From the IMG/VR virus record IMGVR_UViG_3300020222_000063, positions 1-41,650 of that record: a stretch of DNA of 41,650 nt. One strand, written 5' to 3'. The first letter of the stretch is position 1. Each line of letters opens with the position of its first letter. Made by a program: the position numbers and the translations under genes. Source of the stretch: a virus. Positions 35,321 to 41,650 of this stretch are shown here, in pieces. The notes under the pieces are model-generated. The model was given only the letters and a program-made list of their open reading frames with translations. It was not told where the DNA came from and made no database searches.

Positions 35321-37177
35321 TTATTTTTCTTCTGGTGGCTTGCTTTGATCTTCTTCTGCTTGGAAGGCAGCAACATTTTCGCTTATAGTTTCGGCATTTT
35401 GAATTGCCTTGGTTCCAAAATCGCCCTCTTTTGCTTGTTCTTTTGAAGTCGCAAAGAAATTAACAAGATTTATATTTAATTCTTGAAATGCTTTAAGCGT
35501 GTTATTCATGCTTTCTGCTAAACCAGAAGCAATAGATAATTGTTGTTTATTATATTGTTCTGGATTACCAAGATTTAATGGTATTTTATTTGGAATAAGT
35601 TGCCAAATGCCTTTAATTGGTATAGAAAATCTTCCTTGTTTTTTTTCATTTTCTTGTTCGTCTGAACTTTCTACTTCTTGTAATTGTTCTTCATTTTTTG
35701 TAGAAGGTTGATTTTGTGCGGCAGACAAAGCCGTTTCTAAACTAGTTTCATATTGTTTTGCTTTTTGAAGAATATCTGAAAGTGTTTCTAATTTTTGATT
35801 TGGCTCTTTAAGTTTTATCAAATCTTCCAATACGGCTCGACTACCATAAGTTGCTTGTGTTAAATTAGGAACATTTGTACCTCTAAATTCTGGTATTTTT
35901 GATAGAATGTTTAAAATATTTTTCAAACTTTCTATAAAACTTCTTTCTTCTACTGGTATGGAAACACCGGAACGACTTTTCTGTAAATAATTTATTTTAT
36001 TCTCTTGGGTTGTTTTTTGTATAACTTCTGATGATGATTTTAACTGTTGTAGTTGTTGTTCGGCAATATCGGCAGGTATTGTTCTGCGACCCATTTGTAT
36101 AACATTTTTTATTGGCTCTTTAACTGATGGTGTCTTTTCCGGCGTTAATATTGTTTCATATCCTAATTTGGTTAATTTTTCTTCATTTTCTGTATCAACA
36201 ACAAGAATACCGCAAGCGCCTTCTTTTACTAGAATTAATCCTGTTGGATATGATTTAATAATTTTCCATTCATTAGCCGGTAAATGCTGTGGAATATTTG
36301 ATATAAGTAATTCCGCAAATTCTAATGAATTATTTTCTCTATTAGTAGTTGAAACAATATAAGTAATCGGTCTTCCTCTAGTGAGGGCTGCCGTATTTAA
36401 ATTTTTTGCTGATCCTTTAATTGTAAAATTAGAATCCTTACCTGTAAACATCTTTAAGCTGTAATCCCAAACTTGTCCTTGCGATTCTTTCGTTACGTCC
36501 ACAATCTGCTGATCTACTGAACCTAAAACCTTTGCTCCGGTTCCGATTAAAGGACGAAGGATATATTCAAACAATTTACCCGGCTGTGCTGTAAAATAAG
36601 CAAGTTTTTTTAATAAATTTAAAAATATAAGAGCTGATATAGCTTTTCTTATATCTTTTGTCTCTACTGGATTATCTGCTGCTGTTTGTGTAAATTCATT
36701 TATTTTTTGAATTCTTAGTATCCAATTACCTTTTTCTGTTTCAAGATTACGAACTATTCTTGCTATCAGCTTGTTATCTTCGCTTTCCTCTTTCATTTCA
36801 GAGTTTGTGATTAATGAAAATATATCTGGAACTTCTATAGTATAACTCTGTGCTTTTTTTGTTGCTTCATCTTCTCCAATCAAAGCTTCTGTAGATACCC
36901 GTAAATGTGGTTGTTTTCCAAAACCATGCTCTTTTGACATCTCATTATAAGAACTTCTGCTATTACCATTAGCATGATGCGCAACGCCTATTCCTTGTCT
37001 AACATTCTCAGGAATAGCATTTGAAACATTGTTTTCACCAAATTTCGTACCGTATGGACCGGTTTGCTCGTTCAATACATTATCGATCTCTTCCAATAAT
37101 TCATTCCAACCAAATTTATTTGATTTGGTTTTAAACTTTTCATCTATTAGCGCACCTATATCCAGCGGTTTTTTCAT
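35321..37177 (-). CDS. Large protein of unknown function
   Basis: 618 aa. Starts MKKPLDIGALIDEKFKTKSN; an Asn-rich region follows (NAIPENVRQGIGVAHHANGN). A middle domain has ITYIVSTTNRENNSLEFAEL and LILVKEGACGILVVDTENEE. The C-terminal third is helical and Gln/Glu-rich. No enzyme motif or membrane segment is evident. Size, position and the K-K-L-I-type start hint at a virion or virion-assembly protein. Confidence 0.7.
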   Translation of the reverse strand: MKKPLDIGALIDEKFKTKSNKFGWNELLEEIDNVLNEQTGPYGTKFGENNVSNAIPENVRQGIGVAHHANGNSRSSYNEMSKEHGFGKQPHLRVSTEALIGEDEATKKAQSYTIEVPDIFSLITNSEMKEESEDNKLIARIVRNLETEKGNWILRIQKINEFTQTAADNPVETKDIRKAISALIFLNLLKKLAYFTAQPGKLFEYILRPLIGTGAKVLGSVDQQIVDVTKESQGQVWDYSLKMFTGKDSNFTIKGSAKNLNTAALTRGRPITYIVSTTNRENNSLEFAELLISNIPQHLPANEWKIIKSYPTGLILVKEGACGILVVDTENEEKLTKLGYETILTPEKTPSVKEPIKNVIQMGRRTIPADIAEQQLQQLKSSSEVIQKTTQENKINYLQKSRSGVSIPVEERSFIESLKNILNILSKIPEFRGTNVPNLTQATYGSRAVLEDLIKLKEPNQKLETLSDILQKAKQYETSLETALSAAQNQPSTKNEEQLQEVESSDEQENEKKQGRFSIPIKGIWQLIPNKIPLNLGNPEQYNKQQLSIASGLAESMNNTLKAFQELNINLVNFFATSKEQAKEGDFGTKAIQNAETISENVAAFQAEEDQSKPPEEK

Positions 37178-37194
37178 TAATCACACCTCTTAAC

Positions 37195-37908
37195 TCAAAT
37201 AATTATGTCTGCGAGTCCATATTTGACCGCTTCTTCGGCAGAAAGATAGATATTTACTTTCTTTTCAAACAATTTCTTGATAAAAGTAACACTCATTTTT
37301 GTTTCTGCTGCAAGACACTTGATATACTGTTCTTGTGTATGCTGGATTTCAGCGATTTCATTTAGCATTTCATGCTGCGGACCAGCGGTTCCTGCACTTA
37401 CTTGATGAACCATTACACGACAATGACGACCAATTTTACGCTTTCCTTTGGTTCCACTTGCAAGGAGAAGTGTTCCAGCACTCATAACTTGACCAAGACC
37501 AAGAGTTTCAATGTCACAATCCTTGCGAACCATTCGCATTGTATCATAGATACCAAACATATCACTTGCACTTCCACCCGGTGTAGAAATTACAAAATTG
37601 ATAGGCTGTGATACTTCATCAAATTTTACATCAATACCAGCATCCATATCCTCGTCTGCAATAGCTTTCTCAAGCTTCTTTTTCTGTACTGCTGTAAGTG
37701 GACGTGGTACGCTTTTCATTCGTGTATCATGGAGGTGGAGAAGGCTATATACAACAAGTTCTGCCTTCTCTGTATCAAGCTGACCATACAATCCAATCTT
37801 ACGAGAACCTTTTTGTTCTGGTTCTGAAAGTTGTTTGATTGTATTCATGAAATCATCTTCCGATAGCACATTATCTTTTGATTTCTTTTCTGTTGGCTTT
37901 TTACGCAT
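37195..37908 (-). CDS. clpP: ClpP-like serine protease, catalytic Asp replaced
   Basis: 237 aa from MRKKPTEKKSKDNV (AAGGAAAT upstream; an upstream TTG frame is less likely). ClpP fold: SQPINFVISTPGGSASD (oxyanion region), nucleophile in GQVMSAG (Ser143), and VMVHQ (His168). The position aligning with the catalytic Asp of bacterial ClpP is Asn219 (KKVNIYLSAEEA), as far as a by-eye alignment can tell. A 70-residue N-terminal extension is Lys/Glu-rich. Possible roles are prohead maturation or general proteolysis; no partner Clp ATPase is in the window. Confidence 0.88.
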   Translation of the reverse strand: MRKKPTEKKSKDNVLSEDDFMNTIKQLSEPEQKGSRKIGLYGQLDTEKAELVVYSLLHLHDTRMKSVPRPLTAVQKKKLEKAIADEDMDAGIDVKFDEVSQPINFVISTPGGSASDMFGIYDTMRMVRKDCDIETLGLGQVMSAGTLLLASGTKGKRKIGRHCRVMVHQVSAGTAGPQHEMLNEIAEIQHTQEQYIKCLAAETKMSVTFIKKLFEKKVNIYLSAEEAVKYGLADIII

Positions 37909-37925
37909 ATATTTCCTTTTGTTAA

Positions 37926-38108
37926 TCAAACTTCAATATCGTCTTCATCATCATCAGCAAAATTGTTGTAGGCAACTGTCAGATCGCTTAGTAATTTAGA
38001 ATGACGATCATCTAAATGTGGTTTTTCTTCTAGCCACTCAATAAATTCAGAAAGAGTTCTGGCAACTCCATTCCATTGAGCTAAGTTTCCAGCCGTAATC
38101 TTTTTCAT
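37926..38108 (-). CDS. Small acidic protein of unknown function
   Basis: 60 aa: TLSEFIEWLEEKPHLDDRHS helix and acidic end DDDEDDIEV. Sits 17 nt before the ClpP-like gene and is probably cotranscribed. Confidence 0.64.
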   Translation of the reverse strand: MKKITAGNLAQWNGVARTLSEFIEWLEEKPHLDDRHSKLLSDLTVAYNNFADDDEDDIEV

Positions 38109-38117
38109 TTTCTCCTC

Positions 38118-38339
38118 TTAGTTTTTAAGTTTACTGTAATCTTCTCTTGGTAGGAAAGCAGCTTTACTTGCTTTGTGTGTTAGGTAATTAATAGTTGTTA
38201 CAAATGGTATGTAATAACCTTTACCTTCAATTATTTCAAGATACTCAACAAAGTCGGAACATAAACTATATTCAAGTAGTTCAAAAAATTCATCTTCCGA
38301 CATTTTGACGCCTTCTTTACCTTCCCACCACCACATCAT
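38118..38339 (-). CDS. Small protein of unknown function
   Basis: 73 aa, starting MMWWWEGKEGVKMSEDEFFE; an internal Met at residue 13 is an alternative start. Helical, acidic N-terminal half and a basic C-terminus (SKAAFLPREDYSKLKN). Confidence 0.6.
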   Translation of the reverse strand: MMWWWEGKEGVKMSEDEFFELLEYSLCSDFVEYLEIIEGKGYYIPFVTTINYLTHKASKAAFLPREDYSKLKN

Positions 38340-38358
38340 ATTAGCATAGTTTCCTCAT

Positions 38359-38571
38359 TTAATCAAGTGCTCGTTCTATAACTTCTAAATCTATTGGTGA
38401 TTCTTCTGACACACAAGTTAATTGCCAACAAACAGTTATAGAATTTTCACCCCATCTGTCTGCCCTAACATCTAATACAACTCCCAATCCATGTGGAGTT
38501 TTTTCATTCCAATTTGGTTTTACTAAATCTCCTACACAAAATAATTCATTTCTAAACTTTTTGGATTGCAT
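38359..38571 (-). CDS. GD-family microprotein
   Basis: 70 aa: MQSKKFRNELFCVGDLVKPN opening, GLGVVLDVRADRW core, SITVCWQLT strand. One of two family genes far from the main array (with 38552), and it overlaps that gene by 20 nt. Confidence 0.76.
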   Translation of the reverse strand: MQSKKFRNELFCVGDLVKPNWNEKTPHGLGVVLDVRADRWGENSITVCWQLTCVSEESPIDLEVIERALD

Positions 38572-38797
38572 TTGTTACTACCATCTCCAATGTTTTATCT
38601 GTCCTCTGGGTTTTTAGGGTTACAAAGGGATAACCATGTTGATAATATATATTAGTAATTAGGTATGCATATTCAATTGCATTTCCTTCTCCATCAGTTA
38701 ACTTGACTAAATCTCCTTTATTGAGATTGTTTTTTCTATCAATCCTCAAATTGAACTGCGAAAATTTTTCCGTCTGAACCTTTGTGTTTAAATTCAT
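38552..38797 (-). CDS. GD-family microprotein, divergent
   Basis: 81 aa: a 25-residue N-terminal extension, then NNLNKGDLVKLTDGEGNAIE, YAYLITNIYYQHGYPFVTLK. The start lies 59 nt inside the upstream gene, so a shorter version may be the real one. Confidence 0.62.
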   Translation of the reverse strand: MNLNTKVQTEKFSQFNLRIDRKNNLNKGDLVKLTDGEGNAIEYAYLITNIYYQHGYPFVTLKTQRTDKTLEMVVTNAIQKV

Positions 38798-38984
38798 AGT
38801 ATTTTTTTATCTTTCCGGAATTACATAAATGTATTGTAACCATTTTAGCGTTTGGTCCCACGATAACACCTATCTTTGGTGAAAGCATAGCAGGAATGAA
38901 TTTCCCGCCATATCCGACAGAGTGAAGAGCAGTGTTCAATCGCTTGATATACTCAAGAAATTTATTTATTTTTTCATCTTGCAT
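38739..38984 (-). CDS. Small protein of unknown function
   Basis: 81 aa: helical start (MQDEKINKFLEYIKRLNTAL), then PKIGVIVGPNAKMVTIHLCN and KIFAVQFED. The second half is a small sheet like the GD core, without the motif. Overlaps the zinc-knuckle gene by 19 nt. Confidence 0.64.
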   Translation of the reverse strand: MQDEKINKFLEYIKRLNTALHSVGYGGKFIPAMLSPKIGVIVGPNAKMVTIHLCNSGKIKKYYEFKHKGSDGKIFAVQFED

Positions 38985-39463
38985 GTGCGAGAATTATGTC
39001 CTTTCTGGTTACATAACGAACATGTTCGCTGTCCTTTCTCCTCAACAATAGTAGCAACAGGAGTTGTTGTTTTGATTGCTACTGATTTACGATGAAAATC
39101 ACGGCAAGTTGCCGCATTATGACCTGGCTGTTTGCATTTAGAACAAACACGAACAGAAGGCGCAGCTTGTTCGGCTACGCCTTCTCCTTTTATTTCTTTT
39201 TTTGCTCGACCTTCACGATCAAGGACTTTTAGGTTGAAATCCTTGAATTTCTTGATCCATTCTTCCCACTTTTCTGTATCTGGAAATTTCTTTACAAAGA
39301 ATAGAATCTGGCCGTCATTGTTCCAGCCTTCTCCAGATTCATTCCAATCTTCTAGTGATTTTTCTACAATAGAACGATTTTTGCCATCTACGTTATTTAC
39401 TTGAATACGGTATATGTGGCCTTCATCATCTGCTGTAAATTTCCATGCTGACGCGGTGATCAT
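38966..39463 (-). CDS. Protein with two C-terminal CCHC zinc knuckles
   Basis: 165 aa from MITASAWKFTADDEG; an upstream in-frame Met lies inside the promoter. The N-terminal 100 residues carry the pattern YRIQVNNVDGKNRSIVEKSL and QILFFVKKFPD. Two knuckles end the protein: CSKCKQPGHNAATC and CSLCNQKGHNSRTC. The second is nearly the same as the second knuckle at 25454. A nucleic-acid-binding role is likely. Confidence 0.82.
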   Translation of the reverse strand: MITASAWKFTADDEGHIYRIQVNNVDGKNRSIVEKSLEDWNESGEGWNNDGQILFFVKKFPDTEKWEEWIKKFKDFNLKVLDREGRAKKEIKGEGVAEQAAPSVRVCSKCKQPGHNAATCRDFHRKSVAIKTTTPVATIVEEKGQRTCSLCNQKGHNSRTCKMKK

Positions 39464-39482
39464 CCTACCTCCAATCTCTGCA

Positions 39483-39511
39483 ATCCTACCACGGGTCGGT
39501 CGGGCTGTCAA
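39483..39511 (-). promoter_or_regulatory. Sigma70-type promoter for 39463
   Basis: -35 TTGACA (39506-39511), 17-bp spacer, -10 TAGGAT (39483-39488). GGAGG precedes the ATG about 6 nt upstream. Confidence 0.78.
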
Positions 39512-39516
39512 CCGCA

Positions 39517-39541
39517 AAGGAAAAGCCGGGAAAACCCCGGC
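39517..39541 (-). terminator. Rho-independent terminator after 39571
   Basis: GCCGGG/CCCGGC (39525-39530 with 39536-39541) followed on the minus strand by TTTTCCTTTG. Terminator and next promoter are practically back to back. Confidence 0.8.
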
Positions 39542-39570
39542 CTCGCCTGATTTCTTTATTTAACTGAGAT

Positions 39571-40353
39571 TCAACGTTTATTTTTTGATTCTTTTACAAG
39601 GCGGGCAGCAACACGACTTGTTAATCTTTCTACCATTTCTTGCATTTGTTCTTCTTCGTCACCTTCTGGTGGCGCGTCACCTTCTGGTGAAGCTTCTTCG
39701 TCACCTTCTGGTGAAGCTTCTTTGTCACCTTCATCACCGCGTGAAATATCCATTTGAACTCCATATTGGGATGCCATATTTTTTAATGTATCCAACATGT
39801 TGTTGATTAGATCTTTCATTTTTGAAGCGTGTTCTGGACTTTCACCGGCAGCATCACTTGAAGTATCAGCGCCTTCTGGTGCTTCTGGAGCATCCATTTC
39901 TTCTTCCATTTCAGCTTCGTTATAACCTTCTTCCAGTGATTCACTTACAACTTCGAATTCACCACGATTTGGTTTACGATCACTGGCATTTGATTTGCCA
40001 CCGGTTTCATCAGCGACACTTACATTACCTTTACCAACTGAATGATGTGTTCCTGCTTTTAGTGGCTTCATTGTTCCCGGTGATTTAACAGATTCAGCAC
40101 CATCGATTCCTTGTTTTGGCTTTGCAACACCTTTAACTTTTTGTTTTGGTGAACCGGGACGGCCTTCACTTTCTTTACCTTCTTCTGTTACATCGCCCTC
40201 TTCAACAACTTCTTCTTCAAGGGCTTCTTCTTCTAATTGACCTTCTTCTTGTTTATAATCTGATTCTTTCAAGAATTTATCGGTTAATGGCTGTAGATTA
40301 GCCAATTTCATAAAGCTGCGGATTGTGCTTTCTTCTAATAGTTTCTTACTCAT
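39571..40353 (-). CDS. Acidic virion-type protein (possible scaffold/prohead core)
   Basis: 260 aa. MSKKLLEESTIRSFMKLANL followed by QPLTDKFLKE is the type of N-terminus seen in acidic structural or scaffold-like proteins of large marine-type myoviruses. The middle is extremely acidic and low-complexity. Near the end, PEGD repeats (about six E-A-S-P-E-G-D-type units) precede a basic helix RLTSRVAARLVKESKNKR. Acidic spacer plus basic C-terminal helix fits a scaffold that binds capsid protein; inference. Confidence 0.7.
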   Translation of the reverse strand: MSKKLLEESTIRSFMKLANLQPLTDKFLKESDYKQEEGQLEEEALEEEVVEEGDVTEEGKESEGRPGSPKQKVKGVAKPKQGIDGAESVKSPGTMKPLKAGTHHSVGKGNVSVADETGGKSNASDRKPNRGEFEVVSESLEEGYNEAEMEEEMDAPEAPEGADTSSDAAGESPEHASKMKDLINNMLDTLKNMASQYGVQMDISRGDEGDKEASPEGDEEASPEGDAPPEGDEEEQMQEMVERLTSRVAARLVKESKNKR

Positions 40354-40421
40354 TACGTATCTCCCTTAAAAATAAAGAAATCTAGTTGTAAATAGTACTT
40401 TATTTAATGAAATACAAAAAA

Positions 40422-40859
40422 TTATTGTTTATCAACCAATCTTTCCAATAATTTTGATAAAATCATTTGATCTTTGCTAATTTCTTTATTTTGTCTCACC
40501 ATATCTTCAAGCAATTTTGTTTGTATTTCACTATTTTTAGCCAATATATTTATTGCTTTTACATTTTCATGAAGGGCTTCTTCTAATGAACGGCGAACAT
40601 ACCAAATTTTAACACCATCTTCGTCATTTTTATCGTGCCAGTCATACATAGTTTTGTTTGTCTGAACAAGGTTATCTACCTTTATATCTATTTTTTCAAC
40701 ATGATTGCTGATTGACCTAACACTATCAGTCATTTGGTATATTTTATTGTCTGTGTTTTGTAAGTTCTTTTCTTTTAACCAAGAAAATAATTCTCTCGCT
40801 GCTAATGCGACAAGTGTAACCAATAAAGCACCATTTGCTACAATTATATTGTTATCCAT
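40422..40859 (-). CDS. Membrane-anchored coiled-coil protein
   Basis: 145 aa. One N-terminal hydrophobic segment (GALLVTLVALAARELFSWL), then long coiled-coil heptads to the end (SVRSISNHVEKIDIKVDNLV, ENVKAINILAKNSEIQTKLL). GGAGGG lies upstream. Could be a spanin/lysis-type or inhibition-type inner-membrane protein; evidence is only topology. Confidence 0.68.
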   Translation of the reverse strand: MDNNIIVANGALLVTLVALAARELFSWLKEKNLQNTDNKIYQMTDSVRSISNHVEKIDIKVDNLVQTNKTMYDWHDKNDEDGVKIWYVRRSLEEALHENVKAINILAKNSEIQTKLLEDMVRQNKEISKDQMILSKLLERLVDKQ

Positions 40860-40910
40860 TGAGAAACCCTCCGAGAGAAATCAAGGAACAATATAATTAG
40901 TTTGTAATTA

Positions 40911-41147
40911 TTAATCCAACAACTTTAGGGTCTTGGTAATTTTCTGAATTGCTTTGTCTTGTATTTGTTTGATACGAACAAAACTAACACCCATTATATC
41001 TCCAATTGTTCGTAAATCCATCTCGCCATTCTGTTCTATAGCAACAAAACAACAGTTTAAACTTTCTTGATGTTCAACCCAATAACGACAATCTGTATTG
41101 GGACAAACTGTATTTAATTCTACACATTTTTCACTACATTTTTTCAT
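40911..41147 (-). CDS. Sigma-region-4-like HTH protein with a cysteine cluster
   Basis: 78 aa from MKKCSEKCVELNTVCPNTDC (AGAGGAAC upstream). Cys-x3-Cys, CPNTDC and NCC could form a zinc site in the first 33 residues. The C-terminal half, MDLRTIGDIMGVSFVRIKQI followed by DKAIQKI, matches the helix-turn-helix of sigma70 region 4 (T-L-x-E-I-G-x-x-L-G-V-S-x-x-R-V-x-Q-I-E). Probably a DNA-binding transcription factor that touches RNA polymerase or promoters; possibly a late regulator. Confidence 0.78.
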   Translation of the reverse strand: MKKCSEKCVELNTVCPNTDCRYWVEHQESLNCCFVAIEQNGEMDLRTIGDIMGVSFVRIKQIQDKAIQKITKTLKLLD

Positions 41148-41157
41148 GTTGTTCCTC

Positions 41158-41650
41158 TCATATGTCGCTTGGTGAATAGGAGAAGACAACATCTTCTACG
41201 GCAGGACAATTATTTAATATTTCTTGCCTTATGAAATCAAGGAATTTATCTTCGTATTTTAAATTTTGTAATACATTATTCTTGTATAACTTCCAAGTAT
41301 CCACTTGTTCCAATATATCAGTTTTATTAATGATTAAATCACTTACACCATTTATATTGGCTGCTTTGATTAGCATATCAATATTCAAGAAATCAACTTG
41401 ACGGGGTCTTCCGGTTGTTGCTCCGTATTCCTGGCCCACTTCACGGATTTTATTAAATATTTCTCCGTCTGGCTGGAATTTCTTTGCCCCAACATAAGTT
41501 TGATATGCTTTGGCTACACCATATACATGACGGATTGATGATGGTGGAATTCCATTAGATACAGCACCACCAACATTACAAGTTGAGGATGTTACGTATG
41601 GATAATCACCCCAATCAATATCTAATCCAAATCCCTGTGCTCCTTCAAAT
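41158..41650 (-). CDS. purA: Adenylosuccinate synthetase family protein (PurA/PurZ), C-terminal part
   Basis: Partial: the frame runs off the right edge and about 163 residues are visible. FEGAQGFGLDIDWGDYPYVT, then a cysteine-containing loop, TYVGAKKF, and VGQEYGATTGRPR are signature parts of PurA. The end SYSPSDI is short, as in archaeal-type PurA and in phage PurZ, rather than the longer bacterial form. PurA joins IMP and Asp using GTP; PurZ uses dGMP and leads to 2-aminoadenine DNA. The residue that separates them lies outside the window, so the activity is open. Confidence 0.88.
   Translation of the reverse strand, partial: FEGAQGFGLDIDWGDYPYVTSSTCNVGGAVSNGIPPSSIRHVYGVAKAYQTYVGAKKFQPDGEIFNKIREVGQEYGATTGRPRQVDFLNIDMLIKAANINGVSDLIINKTDILEQVDTWKLYKNNVLQNLKYEDKFLDFIRQEILNNCPAVEDVVFSYSPSDI

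Overview
The window looks like part of the genome of a large tailed phage. Virtually everything right of about 5.5 kb is on the minus strand and is packed into operons with 1-4 nt ATGA or TAATG overlaps. It carries a phage-style assortment: four tRNA genes, a GIY-YIG/NUMOD3 endonuclease, a C5-cytosine methyltransferase, GroEL, Hsp20, a ClpP-like protease, glutaredoxin, a virion-type acidic protein, an adenylosuccinate-synthetase-family gene, and dozens of very small unknown genes. No capsid, terminase, polymerase or integrase is visible, so the phage assignment is an inference from gene style. A lipoprotein with MopE-type metal-binding repeats, and perfect sigma54-like boxes, would fit a host among delta-proteobacterial lineages such as Myxococcota; this is weak evidence.

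Left island (1-4740). This is visibly GC-rich, while the rest is AT-rich. Short genes, mostly on the minus strand, are separated by eight copies (P1-P8) of a 60-bp palindrome of invariant geometry. Each half of a copy reads as a sigma54 -24/-12 promoter (TGGCAY-N5-TTGCA) pointing outward from an AACCGGTT-like centre. Each copy has a TGTGA-N6-TCACA (CRP-like) site 39-58 bp from its centre. The genes also have sigma70 promoters with exactly 17-bp spacers containing a GTGATC/GATCAC motif or a close variant. Five minus-strand genes start 6-7 nt after the -10 box, so their mRNAs should be leaderless. Two plus-strand genes encode paralogous 132-aa proteins. A plus-strand promoter and terminator bracket a roughly 180-nt transcript of unknown role.

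Junction (4741-5522). AT-rich, no convincing gene, several promoter-like sequences on both strands and inverted repeats.

Microprotein array (5523-16749, with outliers at 20024, 22403, 22633, 26536, 29556, 38359 and 38552). About 37 genes encode 60-110 aa proteins that open with a K-Y-x-V/I-G-D-L/I/M motif and often end in H-Y-P-V-V-K. I call them the GD family. They look like single small beta-barrels (SH3/KOW-like, inferred). One is a two-domain fusion, one is cut to 21 aa, and one lost its tail where the GIY-YIG gene sits.

Middle (16.5-28.7 kb). More small unknown genes, a MoxR-type AAA+ ATPase and a VWA-domain metallopeptidase-like protein flanking a tRNA cluster (Ile-UAU, Leu-CAA, Lys-UUU; Thr-UGU lies just upstream), and CCHC zinc-knuckle proteins. 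Several operons here start with strong 17-bp-spaced promoters carrying AGATCAC 13-16 nt after the -10 box. The same motif therefore recurs in both compositional regions and ties them together.

Right part (28.9-41.65 kb). A secreted MopE/VWA lipoprotein, then a proteostasis group (DnaJ-type zinc motif, Hsp20, glutaredoxin, GroEL, ClpP-like), a large unknown protein, a second zinc-knuckle protein, an acidic virion-like protein, a membrane-anchored coiled coil, a sigma region-4-like small protein, and the C-terminal part of a PurA/PurZ-family enzyme running off the window edge.
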